DNA of 64,000 nt. Source: Pseudotamlana agarivorans (GTDB taxonomy: Bacteria > Bacteroidota > Bacteroidia > Flavobacteriales > Flavobacteriaceae). The stretch's first letter is position 1, and each line of letters begins with the position of its first letter. A program made the position numbers and the translations under genes. Positions 44,787 through 54,194 of this stretch are shown piece after piece. The stretch spans positions 129,821-193,820 of the forward strand of contig NZ_JAHKPD010000008.1 of the NCBI RefSeq assembly GCF_018860245.1. Reading direction: 5' to 3'. Below the pieces are notes generated by a model. The model was not told the DNA's origin, searched no databases, and saw only the letters and a program-made list of their open reading frames with translations.

Positions 44787-45878
44787 CTACTCGGTTGTAT
44801 TCGTGTCGTCCTCTTCAAAAATTCCTAATTTTTTAGCACGTAATTCCCAGCTTTTTCGAGCTAGGAGCTGAAGGTCTGAAACGTTATCACTTTCATCCAT
44901 AATTTCTAAACCTAGAAGGGTTTCAATAACATCTTCCATAGTTACGATACCACTGGCCGTTCCGTATTCATCAACAACCAAAGCCATATGATTTCGGCCT
45001 TCAATTAGTTTTTCAAATAAATCTGGAATGGGCAAATCTCTATCGATAATGATGATATTGCGTTTGAGTTCAGATAGTTTTTTATGACCATTATCAAGTG
45101 CCATTTCCTTGAAGATTTCATCCTTAAGCACTAAACCCTTAACGTTATCTGGTTCATCAACAAAAACAGGAATCCTAGAAAAGCGTAAGTTTAGGTTTTT
45201 ATTGAAAAATTCTTCAACACTGGTGGTTTCATCAACAGTTTTCATAACCGTTCGTGGTGTCATCACATCCTTGGCGCAAACCTCTTTAAAGGTTAAAAGG
45301 TTTTTAATAACCTTGCTTTCATTTTCATGAAATACACCTTCTTCATGGGCTAAATCGGTCATGTCTATAAAACTTTCGCGAGTAAGTACACTACCGTGTC
45401 CTTTACCTCCAATGAGTTTGGTGGTTAGTTGTAACAACCATAAGATACCTGTCCATTTTAGTGGGAAAATTAATATGGTCAATGTTTTAGATGTGAAATT
45501 AGCCAGTTTTTTCCAGTAGGTAGCACCTATGGTTTTTGGGATAATTTCTGAAGCAACTAAAATGAGCAAAGTCATGATTGCCGAAACGATACCTACGGTG
45601 TTTATTCCAAAAAATTCTATTTTAAAAGGTAATTTTTCAGCTTCGATACCAACCATCATGGCACCTAAAGTATGGGCAATGGTATTAAGCGTGAGAATGG
45701 CGATAAGGGGTTTGTCTACATCTTTTTTAAGAGCTTCAAGGGTTAACGCATACTCTTTGTTTTCTCTTTTTTTTAGGTTTATAAAAGTAGGGGTAACACT
45801 TAATAAAACAGCTTCTAGAATCGAACATAGAAACGAAAAAAAGATGGAAATGGTAGCCCAAAAAAATAGTACGCTCAT
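44787..45878 (-). CDS. CNNM/CBS-domain membrane protein (TlyC/CorC-like hemolysin family)
   Basis: 363 residues. Four N-terminal membrane segments form the CNNM (DUF21) domain (about 1-170) with SEIIPKTIGATYW. Two CBS domains follow (about 200-320: VMTPRTVMKTV and IVTMEDVIETLLG). The family is linked to magnesium or cobalt efflux; the name hemolysin is historical. No CorC-HlyC transport-associated C-terminal domain is seen, and the tail ends in acidic residues. It shares the minus strand with ogt. Confidence 0.9.
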   Translation of the reverse strand: MSVLFFWATISIFFSFLCSILEAVLLSVTPTFINLKKRENKEYALTLEALKKDVDKPLIAILTLNTIAHTLGAMMVGIEAEKLPFKIEFFGINTVGIVSAIMTLLILVASEIIPKTIGATYWKKLANFTSKTLTILIFPLKWTGILWLLQLTTKLIGGKGHGSVLTRESFIDMTDLAHEEGVFHENESKVIKNLLTFKEVCAKDVMTPRTVMKTVDETTSVEEFFNKNLNLRFSRIPVFVDEPDNVKGLVLKDEIFKEMALDNGHKKLSELKRNIIIIDRDLPIPDLFEKLIEGRNHMALVVDEYGTASGIVTMEDVIETLLGLEIMDESDNVSDLQLLARKSWELRAKKLGIFEEDDTNTTE

Positions 45879-46042
45879 AAAATGGTTTTTGAAAAGGACT
45901 AAATTACAAAAACCAATTAACTCATTAGCATTAAATATAAACGAAGCTAAAACAAACTATTTTAAGAAAAATTATTGTGTTTATTTTATTATTATTTAAT
46001 AGAAACTCTTATTTTTAAGTTTGTTAACAAGGTGATTGTGTT

Positions 46043-47452
46043 ATGGGCTCTATAAAAAACTTCGTTTTAATTTTCTTGATTTTTAGTGTTTCTTCCTTAG
46101 CATTGAATGCTCAAAGAAATTTGAGTGACCATGAATTGCAATTAATTGCATTAGGCTTAGAAAAAAGCTATGCGTTAAAAGCTGCAAATTATGAAATAGC
46201 TATAGATAGTTTAGAGTATAAAAGTATTCGTCGTAATTTCATTCCAACTCTTGAATTTGATGCTTTATACGGATACGGCTCTACTCAAATAATTACTAAC
46301 ATACCTACTATCCAATTGCCAATAACGGGCATTAATTTATTTGAAGGCGATCAAAAATTTAATGCTAACGGTAGTTTTGCTAACGCCAACCTTACAGCAA
46401 AAGCATTATTGTTTTCTGGTTTACAAGTTAACTATGGGGCTAAGGCGACAAATGAAAAAATACGCGCTAAAAACTATTTGTTGTTCAAAGAACGCGGTGA
46501 TATTATAAAGGATGTTATTAGTACGTTTGATAATATTGAATTACTAAACCAGTCAAAACATGTTCTAGAAACAGGTTTAAAGCGTATAGTTAAAGAAAAA
46601 GAGCGTGTGGTTAAGGCCATTGCAAATGGTCTTGCAACCCCTTACGAACGTGATAAAATTACCGCAGCTGAACTTAATATAGCTGCAAAACAGACCGAGA
46701 TTTATGGTAATTTAAGTTTGCTTTATCTTAAATTATCTATGCTTACGGGTATTGAAACTACTAAATTGAAAGCCTATACTTTCGAATTAAAACCATGGCT
46801 AATAAAAATGGGCGATAAATCTTTTATAGATCGTCCAGAGGTAAAGGCTCTCGATGCTTCCATAAAAGCCTATGATTATAAGCTTAAAATGAATAAAAAT
46901 TTATTCTTGCCCAAAATTCAAGCCCTTGCAAGCTTGTCTTACAGTAATTTATTTAATGCAGAATTGGACACACCATATAATACGATTATTGGTAATGAAC
47001 CCATAAATTTAGAGCTTAATAAGTTTCAATTATTTCCAACGTATTTTTTAGGGGTAGGTATGAAATGGGAGATATTTAGCGGTTTAAAACACACAACTGA
47101 AATTAGCAAAACTACTATAGAAAAAAGTATGGCGGAAGAAAAAAAGGTTGATGCTCTTGAGAAATTAGAGTTATTTTCTAAAAAAACACAAGTAGATTTT
47201 GAAGTTAAAAATAAACAATTGCTATATAAAGAGCAGGAAAAATTAGTGGCATTAAATAATTTGAATTCGGCAATAAAGCGTTACAAATCTGGTCTTATGC
47301 CAATCACAGAGCGTTTGGAGGCCGAGACTAGTTATCAAGATGTGAGTTTCGAATATTATAAGCTTATAGTACAACAACGCATGGCAGCTTTAGAATTATT
47401 AATCTCTACTGGAAGTTTACAAACGCTAAAATTAAATCCCAGAAAAAATTGA
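46043..47452 (+). CDS. TolC family outer-membrane channel
   Basis: 469 residues with a signal peptide (FVLIFLIFSVSSLALNAQ). Two OEP repeats rich in helix, with KAANYEIAIDSLEYKSIRRNF near residue 45 and LMPITERLEAETSYQDVSFEYYK near 415. It is the outer channel for the following HlyD and ABC-2 membrane proteins, four genes at 5-base or overlapping spacing. It is divergent from the CNNM gene. Confidence 0.88.
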   Translation: MGSIKNFVLIFLIFSVSSLALNAQRNLSDHELQLIALGLEKSYALKAANYEIAIDSLEYKSIRRNFIPTLEFDALYGYGSTQIITNIPTIQLPITGINLFEGDQKFNANGSFANANLTAKALLFSGLQVNYGAKATNEKIRAKNYLLFKERGDIIKDVISTFDNIELLNQSKHVLETGLKRIVKEKERVVKAIANGLATPYERDKITAAELNIAAKQTEIYGNLSLLYLKLSMLTGIETTKLKAYTFELKPWLIKMGDKSFIDRPEVKALDASIKAYDYKLKMNKNLFLPKIQALASLSYSNLFNAELDTPYNTIIGNEPINLELNKFQLFPTYFLGVGMKWEIFSGLKHTTEISKTTIEKSMAEEKKVDALEKLELFSKKTQVDFEVKNKQLLYKEQEKLVALNNLNSAIKRYKSGLMPITERLEAETSYQDVSFEYYKLIVQQRMAALELLISTGSLQTLKLNPRKN

Positions 47453-47456
47453 ATTT

Positions 47457-48440
47457 ATGAAAAATACCAAGCAAATTTTCATATTAGCAATTCCTATTAT
47501 TATAATAATTGTTGGAATTATTATGCTATTGCTTTTAAAGCCAGATCCTAACGCTAATCGCGTTTTTGTAGGTCTATTTGAGACTGTTGAAATAAAAGTC
47601 GCTTCTGAAATCCCAGGCCGAATTGAATCAATTTATGTGAATCGGGGAGATCAAGTTAAAAAAGGCCAACTGTTAGCAACCATTGAAAGTGATATTTTAG
47701 CAGCGAAAGTCAAGCAGGCTGAAGGTATGTTTAATGCGGCTAAATCGGTTAGTGAGAAAGCAAACACTGGAGCTAGAGATCAAGAGATCATGGCGGCTCA
47801 AAACAGTTATAAAATGGCTTTAAGTCAGTATAATTTTGCCGAAAAGTCATTTAACCGATTAAAGAAGCTAGTTGAAGACAGTTTGGTCTCTCAGCAGCAA
47901 ATGGATGAGGTTATTTTCAAACGAGATGCGGCTTTCGATCAAATGAATGCAGCGAAATCTATTTTCGAGATGGCGCAAGAAGGGGCTAGGGTTGAAGATA
48001 AGCGCGCAGCACGAGGACAAATGGATGCTGCTGGAGGTATGGTAAGTGAAGCGAAAGCCTATTATAAGGAGTTGGAGATTTATGCCCCAGTTTCGGGAGA
48101 GATTTCAGATAAGTTGGCCGAAGAAAGTGAAGTTATGCCTGCAGGATACCCTATTTTTACCGTTCAGAAGTTAGAGGACATCTACGCCGTGATTCATGTG
48201 CGTGAAGATTTCTTGAATAACTTTAAAAAAGGTTCTGAAATTTCTGGGAAACTGCCTGCTTTTAATAATGATTCATATCAATTTAAGGTGACTTACATTG
48301 CTCCCATGGCAGATTTTGCCGATTGGATTCCAACTGCTGATAAGGGTAGATTGGATATGAAAACTTTTGAAATTCACTTAAAACCCATTAATAAAATTGC
48401 TGATCTACGTCCTGGGATGAGTGTTAATATTAAAATTTGA
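47457..48440 (+). CDS. HlyD family membrane-fusion protein
   Basis: 327 residues. One N-terminal transmembrane helix (about 7-27), then a lipoyl/biotinyl half with EIPGRIESIYVNRGDQVKKGQLLATIESDI, a long coiled-coil hairpin (about 85-200) and the second half EIYAPVSGEISDKLAE. It bridges the inner ABC-2 permeases to the TolC channel. The hairpin contains KRDAAFDQMNAAKSIFEMAQEGAR, a repeat characteristic of YbhG/EmrA-like adaptors. It is four bases after the tolC gene; the permease starts within its stop codon. Confidence 0.9.
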   Translation: MKNTKQIFILAIPIIIIIVGIIMLLLLKPDPNANRVFVGLFETVEIKVASEIPGRIESIYVNRGDQVKKGQLLATIESDILAAKVKQAEGMFNAAKSVSEKANTGARDQEIMAAQNSYKMALSQYNFAEKSFNRLKKLVEDSLVSQQQMDEVIFKRDAAFDQMNAAKSIFEMAQEGARVEDKRAARGQMDAAGGMVSEAKAYYKELEIYAPVSGEISDKLAEESEVMPAGYPIFTVQKLEDIYAVIHVREDFLNNFKKGSEISGKLPAFNNDSYQFKVTYIAPMADFADWIPTADKGRLDMKTFEIHLKPINKIADLRPGMSVNIKI

Positions 48441-49597
48441 GAGGGTTTTTAAACATAATAATAAGGGAGGTTTTAATCTTAAAAAAACGACCTACCGCTT
48501 GGATATTAATTTTTTTAATACCTACCGCCATATTCTTCTATTTGGGGTACATTTATAAGGAAGGGGCAATTAATACTGTAGATATTGGGGTGTTGGATTT
48601 AGACCATTCAGGTTTGAGTCGAACCGTTATTAAAAGTATAGAGGCCACACCAAAACTAAACATTGTAAAATTTTTAAATTCAAATGATAATATTGACGAG
48701 GTGTTTGTGAAAAACCCCGAAATTAGAGGGTTTTACGTGATTCCAAATCATTTTGAAAAGGTAATTTATAGAGGGGAACAAGCCAAACTTTTAGTTTATA
48801 CAAACTCATCTAATATAGTTTATGGCAATTTAATTTATAAGGAAGCCGCTAGCTTTATAAACACGTTGTCTGCAGGAATTAATTATAATGCTTTTAGGTC
48901 ACAAGGTATTCCAAGCGAAAAGGCATTAAAAATGATTGCGCCTATTAAAGTTAATACGAAGCCTTTATTTAATGCCTATTATAATTATCTGTATTATTTA
49001 CTCCCAGGTTTAACTACGGTTTTATTGCAAATGTTGGTGTTTCTTTTAGCAGCACGTTCCATAAATTCAGAATATTCTAATGCTAGTTTTGATGAGGTTT
49101 TAGGTATGGCAAATGGGAGTGTTTTTAAATTAATCTTTGCTAAATTGACAACCTACACAGTAATCGGGTTTATTGTAGGACTCTTTATTTTTGCTGTTGT
49201 ACATCCATTGTTGGGTATTCCAGCTAGCTCAGGAACGCTCGCGTTTTTACCTGTTGTATTTTTGTTCGTTATGGTAAATGCCATGTTAGGGATTATGGTT
49301 TCAGCTATTTTTAAAAACGAAGCCATTGCCATGGATGTGTCTTTCGTTTACAATTCACCCGCGTTTGTTTTTAGTGGCTTTACATTTCCCATTATGGCCA
49401 TGCCTGCCTTTAATGCTTGGTATGCTCAGTTGATTCCATATACTCACTTTTTATCGGCTTTTATTAAGGGTATAGAGATGCATGCACCTTTTCAGTTTTT
49501 AGTGAAACACCTATTAAGTTTAGCCTTATTTTTTGCTATTGGTTATGTGGTTACGGCTATTATTTTATTCCTTAGAAATCAAAAACGATCTGTATGA
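48437..49597 (+). CDS. ABC-2 type transporter permease
   Basis: 386 residues. The start is TTG 48437 (TTGA overlap with the HlyD stop); no suitable ATG precedes the first membrane helix. N-terminal helix at about 19-39, a large periplasmic domain (about 45-175, GVLDLDHSGLSRTVIKSIE), then about five helices. The fold and motif PAFVFSGFTFPIMAMPAFNAWY match the YhhJ/YbhS ABC-2 permease family. No ATP-binding partner is next to it. It forms a pair with the following gene. Confidence 0.85.
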   Translation: MRGFLNIIIREVLILKKRPTAWILIFLIPTAIFFYLGYIYKEGAINTVDIGVLDLDHSGLSRTVIKSIEATPKLNIVKFLNSNDNIDEVFVKNPEIRGFYVIPNHFEKVIYRGEQAKLLVYTNSSNIVYGNLIYKEAASFINTLSAGINYNAFRSQGIPSEKALKMIAPIKVNTKPLFNAYYNYLYYLLPGLTTVLLQMLVFLLAARSINSEYSNASFDEVLGMANGSVFKLIFAKLTTYTVIGFIVGLFIFAVVHPLLGIPASSGTLAFLPVVFLFVMVNAMLGIMVSAIFKNEAIAMDVSFVYNSPAFVFSGFTFPIMAMPAFNAWYAQLIPYTHFLSAFIKGIEMHAPFQFLVKHLLSLALFFAIGYVVTAIILFLRNQKRSV

Positions 49598-50763
49598 AAA
49601 GCTGGTGGGATATTTTTAAGTCAGAATTGTCTTTAATTTTTGAAGACAAGAGTATTCTGCTTACTTGTTTAGTAGCCCCTTTGTTATACGCTTTTTTCGT
49701 TGGTTCCATTTACTCTGAAAAAGAAGTTAATGAAATCCCCATTGCTGTAGTAGATTACGATCACTCGAGCTTGTCTCGTAAAGTGGCTTCGCTTATAAAT
49801 TCGACTGAAAAAGTTAAGCTAAAAGGGCATTTTTCAAATCTTGAAGACGCCTTGTTTTATTTTAATAATTTGGAGGTTCAGGGGATTGTAGTGCTTCCAA
49901 AGGGATTTCAGAAGAAAACGATGAATTTAGAAGGTGCTAAAATTGATTTAATACTTAATAATACTAAATTTTTAACATCGAATGAGATTAATAAATCTGT
50001 TCAAAAAGTAGTTTTGATGGTTTCTGGTGGGGTGCGAATGCGCTATTTTGTGAGTAATAAGATACCTATAGACATGGCTAAGGAGAAGGCACAACCCATT
50101 TTGCCTGTTATAAAATCCATATATAACGCCACAAACAATTATGGTGATTATTTACTACCTATTTTATTGATTTTAATTTTACAGCAAACTTTAATTATCG
50201 CCTTTGGACAAAGTGTTGTACATGAGTTTCAGCATGGTATTCTAAAAGATTTGAATGGTATTTCTTTTTTAGAATTTACCAAAATCCTTTCGGCTAAAAG
50301 CGCTTATTACCTATTTTTATATAGCGCCTACTTTTTCGTTTTTTATAAGTTGATTTTCCCTCACTATACGCTTGTTTTTAACGGTTCTATTGGCTTTCAT
50401 TTACTTTTAGGCTTTTTGTTTATTACAGTAATATTATTGTATACAATATTAGTTGCTTCATATTTTAGAACTGCCATTGGTTGGACCGAAATCATGGCTT
50501 TTTCAACTTATCCATTATTTTTAGTTTCGGGTTACTCGTGGCCAGTTGAATCCATGCCAGAACTGTTACAATGGGTAGCAAACATATTGCCTTCTACACC
50601 ATACTTCAATGTGTTTAATTCTTTGTCGGTAGAAAAAGCACATTTGCCAGACATTACATCTGGATTTATTCACCTATTAATTTTATTGGTTTTGGCTTAT
50701 GTACTTTTGTATTTGCGCTTTTCTTTAAGTAAGAATCTTATATCAAAAGGTCAGGTTTCTTAA
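49594..50763 (+). CDS. ABC-2 type transporter permease (second subunit)
   Basis: 389 residues. Starts at ATG 49594, overlapping the first permease by four bases. Same layout: first helix at about 20-41, periplasmic domain with AVVDYDHSSLSRKVASLI, then membrane helices with FLVSGYSWPVESMPELLQWVANILPSTPYF near 305. The two permeases are paralogous and should pair as the channel. The set lacks an ATPase. Confidence 0.87.
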   Translation: MKSWWDIFKSELSLIFEDKSILLTCLVAPLLYAFFVGSIYSEKEVNEIPIAVVDYDHSSLSRKVASLINSTEKVKLKGHFSNLEDALFYFNNLEVQGIVVLPKGFQKKTMNLEGAKIDLILNNTKFLTSNEINKSVQKVVLMVSGGVRMRYFVSNKIPIDMAKEKAQPILPVIKSIYNATNNYGDYLLPILLILILQQTLIIAFGQSVVHEFQHGILKDLNGISFLEFTKILSAKSAYYLFLYSAYFFVFYKLIFPHYTLVFNGSIGFHLLLGFLFITVILLYTILVASYFRTAIGWTEIMAFSTYPLFLVSGYSWPVESMPELLQWVANILPSTPYFNVFNSLSVEKAHLPDITSGFIHLLILLVLAYVLLYLRFSLSKNLISKGQVS

Positions 50764-50824
50764 AAATTATTTTTTAAACCTTAACTGTTTTTATGAAAGT
50801 GAATTTTTCTGAGTTTAACTTCGT

Positions 50825-51817
50825 TTACTCGTTTAATAAGTTCACGATATCTTTTGCAAAATAACTCGCGATAATGTCTGCACCAGCACGTTTAAAGGCT
50901 GTTGTAGTTTCCATCATTACTTGGTTGTGGTCTAGCCAACCTTTTTCAGCTGCCGCTTTAATCATCGCATATTCACCAGAAACTTGATATACGGCTACAG
51001 GTACATCAACTTCATTTTTAATATCTCTTAAGATATCAAGGTATGAAAGGCCTGGTTTTACCATAACAATATCGGCGCCTTCATCGATATCCATTTCAGT
51101 TTCTCGAATGGCTTCAAAACGATTGGCAAAGTCCATTTGGTATGTTTTTTTATCTTTAGGAATGTCTTTAATATCTACTGGAGCAGAATCTAAAGCATCA
51201 CGAAAAGGTCCGTAAAACGCAGAAGCATACTTTGCCGAGTAACTCATAATGCCTGCGTTAATAAAACCTTCATCTTCTAAAGCTTCACGAATGGATAGTA
51301 TTCGACCATCCATCATATCGCTTGGTGCTACAAAATTGGCACCTGCTTTAGCGTGAGAAACACTCATTTCTGCTAAAACTTCAGCGGTGTCGTCGTTAAT
51401 TATTTGTCCGTTTTCAATAATACCATCATGTCCGTAAGCTGAATAAGGGTCTAATGCCACATCGGTCATGACTAACATATCCGGACAAACATTTTTAACG
51501 GTTTTAATGGCGCGTTGCATGAGCCCGTTTGGGTTTAAGGCTTCAGTACCTTTATTGTCTTTTAGGTTCTCTGGTACTTTAACGAAAAGTAAAACAGATT
51601 TTAACCCCAGTTTCCAAAGTTGCTTAACTTCATTTTCAAGCAGGTCTAAACTGTAACGGAAGTAATTAGGCATCGATGGAATCTCATCCTTAACACCTTT
51701 GCCTTCAACAACAAAAAGAGGTACTAAAAAATCATTTGGTGTTAATATGGTTTCACGAACTAGTGAACGTATGGCTGGGTTAGTTCTTAATCGTCTATTT
51801 CTTCTTAAAGGGTACAT
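50825..51817 (-). CDS. hemB: porphobilinogen synthase (delta-aminolevulinic acid dehydratase)
   Basis: 330 residues from ATG at 51817 (MYPLRRNRRLRT); a 13-codon upstream extension is atypical. It condenses two aminolevulinates to porphobilinogen. The metal region is DVALDPYSAYGHDG, with Asp/Ala in place of the three zinc cysteines, so it is a magnesium-type HemB. The two Schiff-base lysines are expected in YSAKYASAFYG and MVKPGLSYLD. It is the most downstream gene of the minus-strand heme cluster. Confidence 0.96.
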   Translation of the reverse strand: MYPLRRNRRLRTNPAIRSLVRETILTPNDFLVPLFVVEGKGVKDEIPSMPNYFRYSLDLLENEVKQLWKLGLKSVLLFVKVPENLKDNKGTEALNPNGLMQRAIKTVKNVCPDMLVMTDVALDPYSAYGHDGIIENGQIINDDTAEVLAEMSVSHAKAGANFVAPSDMMDGRILSIREALEDEGFINAGIMSYSAKYASAFYGPFRDALDSAPVDIKDIPKDKKTYQMDFANRFEAIRETEMDIDEGADIVMVKPGLSYLDILRDIKNEVDVPVAVYQVSGEYAMIKAAAEKGWLDHNQVMMETTTAFKRAGADIIASYFAKDIVNLLNE

Positions 51818-51828
51818 AATTTTATTTT

Positions 51829-52215
51829 TTATTGACTTAGTCCTAAATATTTCCAAAGGCTATTTTCTTTTACAAAAGCTGATTTTTCATGAATCACATC
51901 AACCTTGCCGTTTTCAAAAAAATAGGCGTTAAATGTAACGGTACCTTCGGTATCTTCTATTTGGCCTTTAGTCGTTTCTAAGACTTCTAATTTTATCCAT
52001 TGTACCGATTTAGCCCATTTTTCAATCGATTTCTTTTCTTTAGGCGTTCGGGTTTTACTGTGGTGGCTTTCCACTAAATAATCACCTTTTGCTAAAACAA
52101 ACGCACTGTATCTAGAACGCATGAGTTGTTCGGCGGTTTTGGCTTTTGTCATGTTTTTGTGAATGGGTTCACAGCAGGTTTCGTATGTGTTTGTATGGCC
52201 GCAGTAACATAACAT
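51829..52215 (-). CDS. YchJ/UPF0225-like protein with SEC-C-type metal motif
   Basis: 128 residues. N-terminal CYCGHTNTYETCCEPIH is the short SEC-C-like zinc motif, followed by TAEQLMRSRYSAFVLAKGDYLVESHH, the YchJ central domain (NTF2-like fold). The family has no assigned biochemical function. It is 11 bases upstream of hemB, so both may share a transcript. Confidence 0.88.
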   Translation of the reverse strand: MLCYCGHTNTYETCCEPIHKNMTKAKTAEQLMRSRYSAFVLAKGDYLVESHHSKTRTPKEKKSIEKWAKSVQWIKLEVLETTKGQIEDTEGTVTFNAYFFENGKVDVIHEKSAFVKENSLWKYLGLSQ

Positions 52216-52221
52216 AATTTA

Positions 52222-53256
52222 TTAAAAACTTATTTTTTTATTTATTTCATCGGCTTTGTTGACCATTTTTTTTGGGGCATTAAAGCGGTAACCAATAAAA
52301 ACTTGCAAATAAGGGATATCATCTTTAATGTATGACGAGCGATCACTATTGTGATTTAATATCAAATAGTTGTAGTGGGCTCCTAGATATAAGAAATTGA
52401 TATCATAGGTTATGGAGCCTCTAAAATCCAGTTCAGTAAGCAAAGAGGTCATGTTCTCTTCATCACCTGGATTGTTACTGTAATTCAAACCTATGCCTGC
52501 AGAAACACCAGCAGACAAGAATAAGTTTTTTGTTGGAACAAAATTGTATATGTACGAGGGTGCAAAGGCAATATCAAGAGCATTATAATCGGTGCTTATG
52601 GATTGAGAACCATCTTCACTTGTAACGTGGACATCATGTTTAGTAAAGTAGTATACCAAACGGGGCATAAATGTTCCTGCACTTTTCAATTGCTTTTCAT
52701 CCTGAGTAGCAATGGCTCGATATGAAAAGTTTTCGTTGAAAATGTAAGAAGTGGATCCCCCTATTTTAAATGATTTCGTTTTAGGGAGATAGGCTTGTTG
52801 ATTGTTTGTTCCTTCTAATTGAAATCCTTTTTGACTGTAGATATCCAAGGTTTGCATAAAATGTTTGCCAAAATAACTTCGTAAGTTCAAATTAAAGAGC
52901 TTTGAGTTGTTATCATTTGGGTTTTCAGCTAGGGAATTAGGAGAAAACGAATAAGACGCTGAAATAGATCTAAAAGCTACTGAAGCACCAATTTTATCTT
53001 GATTATTTGGGAAAAGGTGAAATTCATCATTAGCATCTTCACGATTTCTTATTCTTAAGGTATTTGAGGTTTTAATGAAATAAGCCTTGGCTGTAATTCT
53101 GTTTTTATAGATGTAAATGTATTCATTGTGCTGTTCGCCATAAACAACATCTTGAATACTATCTTGAGCGGTTTTGCTCGTATTATTATTTTGTGCGAAA
53201 AGCGGCAAACATAAAAAGTTTAGTAAAATACCAAGTAGTTTTAGTTTGAAATCCAT
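52222..53256 (-). CDS. outer-membrane beta-barrel protein, DUF4421-like
   Basis: 344 residues with a signal peptide (MDFKLKLLGILLNFLCLPLFAQ). The body is made of alternating beta strands with many aromatic ends and ends FIGYRFNAPKKMVNKADEI. YIYIYKNRITAKAYFIKTSNTL near 46 matches the DUF4421 pattern as I recall it (not checked). It is probably a small outer-membrane protein of unknown function. It overlaps the hemF stop by 16 bases, so it is translationally linked to the heme operon. Confidence 0.72.
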   Translation of the reverse strand: MDFKLKLLGILLNFLCLPLFAQNNNTSKTAQDSIQDVVYGEQHNEYIYIYKNRITAKAYFIKTSNTLRIRNREDANDEFHLFPNNQDKIGASVAFRSISASYSFSPNSLAENPNDNNSKLFNLNLRSYFGKHFMQTLDIYSQKGFQLEGTNNQQAYLPKTKSFKIGGSTSYIFNENFSYRAIATQDEKQLKSAGTFMPRLVYYFTKHDVHVTSEDGSQSISTDYNALDIAFAPSYIYNFVPTKNLFLSAGVSAGIGLNYSNNPGDEENMTSLLTELDFRGSITYDINFLYLGAHYNYLILNHNSDRSSYIKDDIPYLQVFIGYRFNAPKKMVNKADEINKKISF

Positions 53257-54149
53257 GATTTTGGTTCTTGTAATATTTTGATCAGTTTTTCTTCTTCGCT
53301 ACTAGGCTCGGGTTGGTGGTCATAAACCCATTGTACATGAGGGGGTAAACTCATTAAAATACTTTCAATTCGGCCGTTAGTTTTTAAGCCGAAAAGTGTG
53401 CCTTTATCATGCACTAAATTAAATTCCACATAGCGACCGCGACGAATTTCTTGCCAGTTGCGTTGCGCTTGTGTGTATGGTAAATCTTTTCTGCGTTCAA
53501 CAATAGGCACGTAGGCTTCTAAGAAACTGTCACCAACTTCGGTCACAAAGTCATACCAGTTTTGCATGGTCATGTCATCGGTTGCCTTGCAGTAATCAAA
53601 AAACAGTCCGCCAATACCGCGACCTTCATTGCGATGTGCATTGTAAAAGTATGCGTCACAACGCTCTTTATACGTTGGATAAAACTCAGGATTGTGTTTA
53701 TCACAGGCCGTTTTACAAGTTTGATGAAAATGCACGGCATCTTCATCAAACAAGTAATAAGGCGTTAAATCTTGTCCGCCACCAAACCAGCTGTCAATAA
53801 TATTACCGGTTTTATCATACATTTCAAAATAGCGCCAATTGGCGTGTACTGTTGGAACCATTGGGTTTTTAGGATGCAGTACGAGGCTCAATCCGCAGGC
53901 AAAAAAATCAACATCACCAACCTTAAAATAGGCTTGCATTGATTTTGGTAATTTACCATGAACCCCAGAGATGTTTACACCTCCTTTTTCAAAAACGTTG
54001 CCGTTTTCAATAACACGGGTTCTGCCGCCACCGCCTTCAGGTCGTTTCCAAAGATCTTCTTGAAATTTGGCTTTGCCATCAATAGATTCTAATTTAGAAG
54101 TTATTTGATCTTGTAAATCTTGGATGTATTGATAAAATTTATCCTTCAT
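53241..54149 (-). CDS. hemF: coproporphyrinogen III oxidase, oxygen-dependent
   Basis: 302 residues. Converts coproporphyrinogen III to protoporphyrinogen IX with O2. WFGGGQDLTPYYLF (near 120), HANWRYFEMY (near 99) and GRYVEFNLVHDKGTLFGLKTNGRIESILMSLPP (near 232) are the conserved HemF blocks. The enzyme needs no cofactor or has metal dependence that is debated. Its overlap with the next gene suggests operon transcription. Confidence 0.96.
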   Translation of the reverse strand: MKDKFYQYIQDLQDQITSKLESIDGKAKFQEDLWKRPEGGGGRTRVIENGNVFEKGGVNISGVHGKLPKSMQAYFKVGDVDFFACGLSLVLHPKNPMVPTVHANWRYFEMYDKTGNIIDSWFGGGQDLTPYYLFDEDAVHFHQTCKTACDKHNPEFYPTYKERCDAYFYNAHRNEGRGIGGLFFDYCKATDDMTMQNWYDFVTEVGDSFLEAYVPIVERRKDLPYTQAQRNWQEIRRGRYVEFNLVHDKGTLFGLKTNGRIESILMSLPPHVQWVYDHQPEPSSEEEKLIKILQEPKSWISN

Positions 54150-54194
54150 TTATAAATGAAATCTTATTATTTTAAAATTAATTTTTTCTCTAAA

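Noticed and set aside
45529..45999. Open frame of 156 codons antisense to the CNNM/CBS gene
   Set aside because: The real gene is on the minus strand with family motifs; the plus frame has none.
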